A stretch of DNA of 64,000 nucleotides, taken from assembly GCA_947069175.1 (NCBI GenBank), contig CAMTDV010000019.1, forward strand, positions 74,275,358 to 74,339,357, written 5' to 3'. The translations under genes and the position numbers were made by a program. Source of the DNA: Scalesia atractyloides. Taxonomy: Eukaryota > Streptophyta > Magnoliopsida > Asterales > Asteraceae. Positions 56,303-64,000 of this stretch are shown here, in pieces. Position 1 is the stretch's first letter. The number at the start of each line of letters is the position of its first letter. Under the pieces are notes generated by a model that saw nothing but the letters and a program-made list of their open reading frames with translations, was not told where the DNA came from and ran no database searches.

Positions 56303-57607
56303 TCAATCAGATCCGACCGGAACTTCCGTCAACACCACCTTCCTTGGCCGTCCTCTTCCCCTTTTCTCACCGGTTGACACCACCGGCGTGACGTCAGCAC
56401 CACCTTCCACCACCTTCCGCGGCCGTCCTCTTCCCTTTTTCTCACCAGTTGAACCCGCCGGCGTGACGTCATCGCCACTTTTCGGGTACTTACGCGGACG
56501 TCCTCTCCCCTTACTCCCACCGGTCGCCGGTGCTGGCGTGGCATCACCATTGGTTTTCACCTTCTTCGGCCGGCCTCTTCCTTTACCACTACTCACCGGC
56601 TTCTTCGCCGGAGTAGCCGTCGCGTACTTCGGCGGCCGTCCACGTTTCCTACCAGAAACCACCGCCGCTGCCGGAGACACTTCCGTCGGAAACTCCACCG
56701 GAACTACAGCGGTTTCAGATTTTCGCGGCCGGCCTCTGGATTTCGGCGGAGAAGCAACCGTACCTTCCGGCAGCGGCGTTTTTGGCTTCGACGGCCGGCC
56801 GCGACGCGGCGGCGAGAGTGGATCTGGTTTAATGTAGTTGTTATTAATGACAATGAGTTCGCCACTAGCTCTCATTTTGTTGAGGTGGTGTGATAGTAGG
56901 GTTTTGTGTGCAGCTGGTAAACTGCCGTACGATGCTTCGATCTGCTTTGAGATTTTAGATCTGCAGGCGCCTTTTTTGCTATCTAGGGCTTCAATTGCAG
57001 CCATTATCAACTGAAATTGTTCAAATTCAATAAAAATTAGTCAAAATTAAGGAAGCACAAGTGACGAATTAAGTGATAATTTCACATATGGATAGTAGAA
57101 TCGAATTAGTAACAAAAATTAGTCAAAATTAGGTCACGAATTAGCCAAGATTAGTCAAAATTAACGAACAAGTGACGATTTAACTGTCAATTTCTTAAAA
57201 TTACGAAGGAACAAAAATTAGGTCACAAATTAACAAAATTAGGTCAAATTACGAAGAACATGTGACGAAATTAGTTTCAATTTCTCAAAATTACGAAAGA
57301 ACAAAAATGAAGTCAAACTTAGGTCAAAATTAAGAACGAACAAGTCACGAATCAAGCGTTAATACCACCTCCAGATACAAGTAACAAAATCAGTAAAAAT
57401 TCGGTCAAAATTAACAGCAAACAAATGACGAATTAAGTGTTAATTTCACTAGATACTGCAGTAGAATCGATTCAGTAACAAAAATTAGTCAAAATTAGGT
57501 CAAAATTAAGAATGAATTAAGTGTTAAATTACCTCTGGATACTGTGGGAGAACGGAAACAGGAGCTGGAGCTGGGGGATTAGTGGGATCTTCAGTAGCAG
57601 TGGCCAT
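56303..57607 (-). CDS. HMGA-type chromatin protein (linker histone H1/H5 domain plus seven AT-hooks)
   Basis: Exon 1 (57533-57607, 25 codons, MATATEDPTNPP..) joins exon 2 (56303-57010) in phase 0 across an intron with GTAATT and TTTCAG borders, giving about 260 residues. Residues about 22-90 form a GH1-like winged helix (ALDSKKGACRSKISKQIE, HLNKMRASGELIVI). The rest carries seven AT-hooks with GRP cores, each flanked by basic residues. In plants such HMG-I/Y-related proteins bind the minor groove of AT-rich DNA in the nucleus and shape promoter and chromatin architecture. Usual members have about four hooks; here the last two, with their DVTP..STGEK spacers, look freshly duplicated. The frame is intact. 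An antisense frame at 56232-56837 is a shadow. Confidence 0.92.
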
Positions 57608-57660
57608 GGCGATGAGTTCTTGTAATCGGCTATTTGTGTAAAGATTAGGGTCGAATTTGT

Positions 57661-57670
57661 TATTTAAATA
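57661..57670 (-). promoter_or_regulatory. TATA-like box of the HMGA-type gene
   Basis: TATTTAAATA lies about 55 bp upstream of the ATG (57605-57607), so the 5' UTR would be very short. It is the only TATA-like site close to the start. Confidence 0.5.
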
Positions 57671-58174
57671 AGATTGGGGTTTGCACAGGGATCGACTTCA
57701 GAGAGCTCGTGATCTGACGGTTAGGGATGGTTTGTTAAGGTGGTTATCAACGGCTCTTGTTTGTTGGTGGTGGTGTTACATGGATTGCTGACCTGGCTTT
57801 ATTATAGAGTGTGTTGGGTTTGTCGTGGCATGGATGTTATTGGGCCGAATAAAGTGAATAACAGGTTATTTAATGGGAAAAATCTTTTTATTAAATTCAT
57901 ATATCTCACAAGACTATAATAGTAAATATAAGGTGGTGGGTATGGAGGTCGTTCCCGGATCGGCTTAGCCTGTCGAGGACCAGCTACACCGCCTCTTGAT
58001 CTGTCGGTGTCCCTTTCGTCGCCTCATCCACGCTAATGATGAGCTCACTTTTTCAATTATGCCATTACAACGGACACTTTATAAAAAAAATATATTATAT
58101 AAACCAATCAAATCCTCAATTTTTTAAAATATACTCATCACATTCTCTTTAAAACTCTCTAAAAAAATCAGACA
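57671..58174. other. upstream region of the HMGA-type gene and left flank of a Harbinger relic
   Basis: No frame of note. A GC-rich patch at 57937-58055 (GGTGGTGGGTATGG start) may be the terminal part of the Harbinger element whose nuclease remains follow. Confidence 0.35.
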
Positions 58175-58592
58175 ATGTCTTCTTCATCTTCGTGGTGTTC
58201 AACATCTTCCGATAAAGCCGTGTAGTTTTTTGTAAACGTTGTAATGCAGACAACACAGATGATCATTCGGTGGAAGAAGAGGAAGAAACCATGTCACAAC
58301 CACGAACTAAGCAAGCGACCATAAATAGAGATCGAGAAGGTTAGTTTATACTTGTATCTATAGATTTATATCGCTATTATGTTTTGTATTAATAATTTAT
58401 TTTTACTGTAACTAATTATATCCTTATTATACTTTTATTTGTAACATACGTGTAGGTGCCACGATAAATTGGTAGCTGATTACTTTGCCGGCGGACCCAT
58501 GTACATGAACGCTGATGTTTAGACGTTGGTTACGAATGAGACATCGACAATTCTTACATATAGCTGATGACATGTCGAGTTTTGCCAGAGTT
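58175..58592 (+). pseudogene. PIF/Harbinger nuclease (ALP1-like) N-terminal relic
   Basis: It starts with the Ser-rich MSSSSWCSTSS-type leader typical of ALP1-like proteins (ATG 58175), then an acidic EEEEE stretch and NRDRE before a small intron (about 58341-58455). Exon 2 begins with CHDKLVADYFAGGPMYM, followed by the diagnostic RRWLRMRHRQFLHIADD stretch. An in-frame TAG near 58223, a frameshift before the acidic stretch and a TAG just before RRWLRM break it. The catalytic DDE part is missing. The family nuclease moves PIF/Harbinger elements. Confidence 0.75.
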
Positions 58593-59231
58593 TTATGTAT
58601 AAAAATCAAATGTTCTAAGAGAAGTTTCAATTCAATAGAAAGATGTTTATCTTGTGCATTAAATTGAAATTGGGATTTTCTTTATTGAAAAGGTCTAAAT
58701 CTTAGATCTCACTATGGTTAGAAGTGCTTAACTTTGGAGGTAAAATAGAAAAAACTTGCTAACGTAAAGGACCAAATAGGTCTAATGGGAAGAAGTAAAA
58801 TAAAGTTGATGATTTAAAGAAAAGGCAAGTATGTATAGTGGAGGTTCAAGAAGAATAACATAGTGAGAAAGAGATTCGGGGATAATAAAGAAGGGGAAGA
58901 ACAATAGAAAAGATTCAATATTATGCATATATGCAAAAGGGGAAATCTAGTTTGGAAGGTCAAACAACTAACCTTAGAGAATAATAACTTTTGATGAGTA
59001 ATTCTTAAACCTAAAACTCAAGTTTATGAGTTAATTATGGGTTCTTATTGCATTGTTGTTTAAATAAAAAATTTACTGGAGACTTGGAAGAGATATGCAA
59101 CTTAATGGACCTACAAAAGAACAGATAATATCCAAAAGCAAAACATGATTCAAGGATCAAGAAATAAATAGTTGATGAAACAATTATTTCCCTAAAGATA
59201 GTGAATCGTGAAACACCTAAATCATAACATC
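58593..59231. other. unassigned DNA between Harbinger relic and copia 2
   Basis: AT-rich and purine-rich (58790-58960) with no recognised element or frame. Confidence 0.4.
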
Positions 59232-59797
59232 TGTTAAAGACAAAGCAAACATTTGATCAAGCATTGGAACCATGTTCAAGAAGAAACAAGGTCTGTTGAA
59301 GCTAAAGTCTGTTGAAGCCAAAGGTTTAATGAAAAAGACCAAACATTTGTTTAGCCAAGCAGATGTTTGGATCAAAGCAACAAAGTATAGTCCAGACAGA
59401 TGTTTCCCAATGTAACAGTGCTTATTTTGTATCAATGTTTAGACTAGTTAGAACATATGTTAGATTTGCACAGATGTTTGCAACATCTGTTGAATCTTTT
59501 CTGTTAGGAATGTTAGATGTCACTATCAGGGTGATGTCAGCCTATCACGAACAGAGCTTTAGTACTTAGTATAAATAGATCTCACATGTTAGAGATCTAT
59601 TTTATCACTTCAAACGTTCTCTTTTGTACGAATAGTTCTAGTGAGTAATCAGGCTGAGGGAGGGATTGTAGAGTCATTACTGTAAAACTTTGAATCATTT
59701 TAATCAATGAAAACAGTTGTTGATAATATCTCTTTACTTGTGAATTATATTGTTTTTATCAGTATTTGTTTACAAGTATCAAACTCAGATCCTAACA
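59232..59797 (+). repeat. 5' LTR of copia element 2 (566 bp)
   Basis: It begins TGTTAAAGAC and ends ATCCTAACA, an inverted TGTTA/TAACA pair, two bases before the PBS. A TATA box (TATAAATA, 59570-59577) lies in the expected place. The left border is inferred from the terminal motif. Confidence 0.65.
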
Positions 59798-59799
59798 AT

Positions 59800-59811
59800 T
59801 GGTATCAGAGC
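59800..59811 (+). promoter_or_regulatory. primer binding site (tRNA-iMet type) of copia 2
   Basis: TGGTATCAGAGC matches the plant initiator-Met tRNA complement and sets the plus orientation. Confidence 0.9.
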
Positions 59812-59965
59812 TTGGTCACGTTAAACTTGATTTCGTAATCAGTTTAACACACAAAGATCAGCTCACAAATATCCATTATTTATTCGTAGCTCATAGTAGA
59901 AAAGTGTAGAACTCAAAAAGTGTCTTACACATACTTTGTTCTTCTTCTAAAAAGATCAAAAGAGA

Positions 59966-60495
59966 ATGTCACTCAATGACTATGATTCCCTTATATTCGG
60001 TTGTGATAGAAAACCAACGATGTTTGACAGATCAATTTACAATATTTGGTAACGTCAAATGGTACACTATCTTGCTTAACAAAACGTCGGATGTTGGAGG
60101 TCTGTAACATACGGACCACACATTCCAATGACACCTTGTGTCAAAAATCCTCATATAAATGGGCCAAAGAAACCAGAATATTTCTCTATGCTAGATTTCA
60201 AAGATTTGAGATAGATGCCAAAGCACTCGTTATAATTGCAAAGGCTCTACCAAACGAGATCTATACAGAGCTATTACACTGTAATAGTGCTAAAGAGTTA
60301 TGGGATGAGTTGAAAGAGAAATTCAGTAAAACTGAGGAGATTGATAAAAAAACAAGAAAATTTCGACATACAAAGTGTTGAAAATATATCTAACCCAATA
60401 CAAACAATTGTTTGTGAAAGGGAAATGATAGTATTGTAAAAATCAATGATCTTTGGAATTTAACTGAAGATGAGAATAGTTGTGTATGTGCATTC
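59966..60495 (+). pseudogene. copia 2 gag remains
   Basis: ATG at 59966 (MSLNDYDSLIFG..). A capsid-like stretch follows, with EIDAKALVIIAKALPNEIY and CNSAKELWDELKEKF near 60205-60330. A stop at about 60049 and frameshifts break it. No CCHC zinc knuckle is left before the protease, pointing to a deletion. Confidence 0.7.
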
Positions 60496-61520
60496 ATGGC
60501 CACCAAAATGGGAGTTTCTACATGCCTAGATAGTCTATGGTATGTAGATAGTGGAGGATCCAGGCATATGACTAGATGCAAAGTTCTACTAACAAACTTC
60601 CATACTCATGGAGGTGGTTACATATCTTTGGAAATAATTCTAAAGGAAAGGTGGTGGGGCCAGGGACAGCCTAGGCTGTTTGGTAAGCTGAAATTTGAAA
60701 ATGTTAATCTAATGGACAACTTAAAATTTAATTTACTCAGTGTTTCACAAATTAGTGACAAAGGATATGACTCATTTTTTACAAAGACAACTTGTAAAAT
60801 TGTTGGACATGAGGTTGTTAAAAAGAATGACAAAATTATAACAAAAAGCACTGCACAACTTGTTGCTCATAGAAGTGGCATGTTTATGTAGTGGACATGT
60901 CAAAAGAAAACCTAAAATCAAATGCATGCTTGTTCTCTGTTGCTTTAACAAAAGAAACAGAGTTATGGAATAGAAGGTTGGGACATGTTAATTTGAAAAC
61001 AATTAACACTCTGATAAAAGAAAAACTTGTCAGAGGTCTTCAAGTAAACAATTCAAGTGTGATGAACATTGTGTTTACTGCTTAAAAGGTAAATAACATA
61101 AATCATCATACAAACCCATTGAAGAGTCCAAAACAATCCAATGTTCACAATTGTTACATATGGATTTGTTTGGCCAGTAAATCATGAGCTTGAGAAAAAA
61201 GAGATACTGTTTCGTGATAGTTGATAATTTTTCTAGGTTTACATGGACTTATTTTTTACACTCAAAAGATGAGACATCGTGTATTTTAAATAAGTTTGTC
61301 ACGAAAGTTGATTAACAATATGATCTATCTGTAAAGTCTCTCAGGAGTGAGAATGGGATTGAGTTCAAAAATAAAATAAAAAACTTGATGATTTCTATAT
61401 GTCAAAAGGAATAGTGAGACAATTCAGTATTCCAAGAAAACCAGAACAAAATGGGGTTGTTGAAAGAAAAAAACAAAACCCTTATTGAGGCTGCAAGAAC
61501 TATGCTTGCAGATTCTGGTT
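60496..61520 (+). pseudogene. copia 2 protease, GAG-pre-integrase and integrase remains
   Basis: The protease motif WYVDSGGSRHMT (60538-60573) has Gly where the usual Cys or Ala follows SG. FNLLSVSQISDKGY is typical copia text. GAG-pre-integrase follows (ELWNRRLGHVNL, about 60958-60995), then integrase core pieces (DLFG near 61155, VDNFSRFTW near 61220-61245, RSENGIEFKN near 61340-61370, and the PEQNGVVERK block near 61440-61470). Frame changes occur at about 60890, 61085 and several points after. Confidence 0.8.
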
Positions 61521-62742
61521 GATGATTTCGGATTCACCAAAGCATAAGATCATCAATTTAATTGATGATTTCAGTTGGTCATGAATAAAACCGAGATTTA
61601 CAAGTAATGACATTTTATATGTATCCAAATGAGAGCAACCAAACGTGTACATACCTAACATGGCAAATGTTGGAGACAAGGTGTGGTTGATTCATTTTGG
61701 GTTTCTAAGAAACTACTTAGATTATTCTAATCAAAACACAAGTCTTTTGACATTGAAGGTTGAAGGCTTGGCTGATTTGCAACACCTTATAGGTCATTTG
61801 GGACCTTTAGGGCAACAAGTATTCGAGGTTATGAACCTCTAAGTTTCTGATTTCATACCTCTACTCAAGTCTCCTAACAATGGATTTGTTGGCTACTTGG
61901 TTTGGTGCATAGAATTCTAAGAAACAAGTAAGTATAAACATTGTTTTGAAAGTTTGTTAAAAACAGAAAATATATCCTACTTTGGACCTCAAATATGATG
62001 ATGTTCCATCTTAGTTTACCAAGGTAAACTTGCGGACACATGCCTAGAGGTTATCCAAGTAGACTGGATGAGAAAAAGATGAAGAAACGAAGAAGAAAGT
62101 GGGTGGAACACTCACTTGAGCACTAGAAAGTTTTTGCTCAAAACTTGGAATTTAATGAGAAATATTGAGTGTCTGTGAGTATAATGAGGTTGTGGAAAGT
62201 GAAAATATGATAGAGGAGGCGTGGTTTTATAGGGAAGGATTAGGGTTTGGGTTTAAAGGATGTTAGAAGGTGATTGAAGAGAAAGGAGTGGAAAAGGGTG
62301 AAATCCGGTTAGTGGAAAAATCCTGCTGTGGATTGAGCCTGGTTGCGCCACACGACCATCCAATGCTCTCCCGTTGCGTGACGCGACGGGCTGATTTTTC
62401 CAAACCTTGGTTTTTGTTCACTTTTGGCCCATGCATTTGGATTTTTAGGTTATTTTATGCCATAAACTTGCATTTTAACTTGCTTTTAGGTATTCGAGGT
62501 GTATTTGAGTATGGTATAAGTATGATGCATGTATGGTTGATGTTTTGATAGTATTTCAATTCTAGGTTTCGTGTATAAACGCATATTTGTTGATTGACTG
62601 AATAACAATTAAGTATGAATGTAACGTGTATATAATAAAAAAATAAATTTCCATTATGATCAAAGTCTTGAATTACAAATATGGAAATCAAATAAATTAC
62701 AAGTTTCCAAAACTAAAAAGTACAAAAGTACGAAACGTTACA
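61521..62742 (-). mobile_element. probable truncated gypsy LTR, minus strand
   Basis: The right edge GAAACGTTACA is the mirror of an LTR start TGTAACGTTTC. A CG-rich TTGCGTGACGCGACGGG patch lies about 350 bp inside (62374-62390), as in the other LTRs here. The left edge meets copia integrase text abruptly near 61520, and no matching target duplication was found. Small frames inside (61645-61842, 62270-62548, 62455-62691) are not genes. Confidence 0.5.
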
Positions 62743-63480
62743 GTAAGTGTCATGACAACTTAATTCCACCTCTTAGCCTTTTACGGACCGTGAAGGAAAG
62801 CTTGGAACTGGTTTATGGTCTTCAAGAGACAAAATCTCATGTTTTTAGTTTTAGTCCCTCAACTTGTATCTTTGATCTATTGGCAACTTTGGTCCCTTAA
62901 CTTTTAACAGGATACTCTAGGCTAGAGTTTTGGGCACATGCTGTGATTAGAGCCGATATGAAATATACCAGGTGCTATAACACAGGGGTGACTACTGTGT
63001 GGAGTTATTTAGGAGGTTAAACACATTTACTTATGTTTGCTATCATGTATTATTACTTAGAAATTACTATTAAGTTGTTAAACATAACAGGAGGTAGATC
63101 AAGATTGAGTCTAGGGGTAGATCACTGAACAAAACTTTTGGAAGGGCTGTATGTTGTTACGCACAAAGGATCTAAACTTAATAGTTGTATATGTTGTTAA
63201 ACTACAACATTTTTATAATAAAGTTTTGTAAAGGAGTAAAGTTTGGCCTAGTTTTGTAACATCCGACCTCTCACTTTCAATATACTTTGCTTGGCTCTCG
63301 ATTAGCTCATAATTTTTTTAGTCACCTGAGTTAAAACTTCCTAGGATGTCACTTTATGGTTCTAGAACTGCTCTCAAACTTACCCCAAATACACTTAGCC
63401 GTGGAGCTTTTTTCTCTTATCCACAACCAATGCGTCCAAATCAAGTTGATAATATTTGAGGTGAGATGTTTCTTATGAAC
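62743..63480. other. unassigned, possibly LTR-like DNA
   Basis: TTTAGTCCCTCAACTTGTAT and TTGGTCCCTTAACTTTTAAC near 62843 and 62889 are typical of plant repeat UTRs. TGTAACATCCGACC near 63258 looks like a plus-strand LTR start. No open frame. Confidence 0.35.
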
Positions 63481-63830
63481 CAATAATTTATTCGGTCCAC
63501 AAACGATGCCGAATTTGTGTAGGTTGCACTATAAATTATAGGATTTTAGCGACAGGTGAATCCAACAGAAATCCTCGGTGAAAGTTGGTCCCCCTGGTAA
63601 TCCGTCGGTTACACTCTATCATAAAACATGGTGTGGGAAAAACAATTTAACGACGAGTTTTTAGAGGGATCACTAATGAGAGTATCACCGACATATTACC
63701 GACAACTATGTGGAATTGAGCCTTGGCAATTATAGACGGTCTATTTACCGACTAATTATCGAAGGATTCTTTGGTCATCCATCAACCAAGTTTCATTGGA
63801 AATCTATTGGTAAATTTGCTTTTCAATAAA
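63481..63830. mobile_element. possible CACTA subterminal repeat region
   Basis: TTACCGAC, ACCGACA, CCGTCGG and CGACGAG words recur in both orientations over 350 bp, the style of CACTA subterminal arrays. Neither a CACTA terminus nor a transposase is in the window. Confidence 0.3.
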
Positions 63831-64000
63831 ATATAATGTTAAATATGAGTAAGGATCAAATATAAATGGTGAAATAAGTAAGAATGGTAAGAATAATTTT
63901 AGTCCATTGATCTTAGATTTGGAGGTTGAGATCAATTGTAAGGAAAAGAAGATAATAGAAAGACATAAATTGAATCCTATATTTATAAATTTTCTCTCCC

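Larger units (their letters stand above)
59232..61520 (+). mobile_element. Ty1/copia element 2, 5' half
   Basis: LTR (59232-59797), iMet-type PBS, gag remains, protease, GAG-pre-integrase and integrase. Pol stops within integrase near 61520, where unrelated sequence begins, so RT, RNase H and the 3' LTR are absent. Many stops and shifts. Confidence 0.8.

Noticed and set aside
56232..56837. A 201-codon plus-strand ORF rich in RGRPLP repeats
   Set aside because: It is the antisense shadow of the HMGA AT-hook exon, whose minus-strand frame has a clear domain structure and splice sites.

Overview
This looks like a repeat-dominated stretch of a flowering-plant nuclear genome, most likely a dicot and probably Asteraceae. 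The evidence is spliceosomal introns with GT..AG borders, plant-type Ty3/gypsy, Athila and Ty1/copia retrotransposons with tRNA-iMet or tRNA-Asp primer sites, PIF/Harbinger and hAT elements, a plastid ndhD fragment, a jacalin-related lectin and a plant-type HMGA (linker-histone plus AT-hook) gene. The family placement comes from the style of the repeats and is inference. Only about 2 kb looks like ordinary host gene.

Positions 1-14365 are a nest built in one Ty1/copia element. Its reverse transcriptase/RNase H remains lie at 7104-8294 and its 3' LTR starts at 13873. A minus-strand Ty3/gypsy element (LTR 4027-7103, PBS 4011-4023, an extra proline-rich ORF at 2660-3839, gag at 428-1672, protease at 1-420) cuts it inside RT. 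A plus-strand chromovirus (8301-13870, TSD GGTGT on both sides) cuts it at the polypurine tract/LTR junction. The chromovirus LTR carries several tRNA-like modules and a W-box cluster.

Positions 14680-38413 appear to be one very large non-coding repeat element. About five direct copies of a 1.3-1.7 kb higher-order repeat are bounded by imperfect terminal inverted repeats and a candidate 8-bp duplication. It is split by a complete 13.6 kb Athila-type element (18592-32159, minus strand, TSD CATAT) and by a 2.3 kb solo LTR (33808-36138, minus strand). With both removed, about 7.8 kb of its own sequence remains. I could match it to no described family, so it is the best candidate here for something undescribed.

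Positions 38414-59231 are looser intergenic DNA with many small elements: PIF/Harbinger MITEs with TAA duplications (39764-40064, 47976-48330), a hAT MITE rich in GAGCC (42034-42700), an inverted-repeat MITE inside a lectin intron (43644-43877), a possible Helitron end (43058-43089), SINE/LINE-like tails, LTR remnants and a plastid ndhD insertion (52045-52537). Two host loci stand out: a three-exon jacalin-related lectin on the minus strand (43284-44254, frame broken) and an intact two-exon HMGA-type gene on the minus strand (56303-57607). An ALP1/Harbinger nuclease relic lies at 58175-58592.

Positions 59232-64000 hold the 5' half of a second Ty1/copia element (LTR, PBS, gag, protease, integrase), cut off at about 61520 by an LTR-like segment, followed by unresolved LTR-like and CACTA-like sequence. 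No CRISPR array, rRNA gene, operon or functional tRNA gene was seen.
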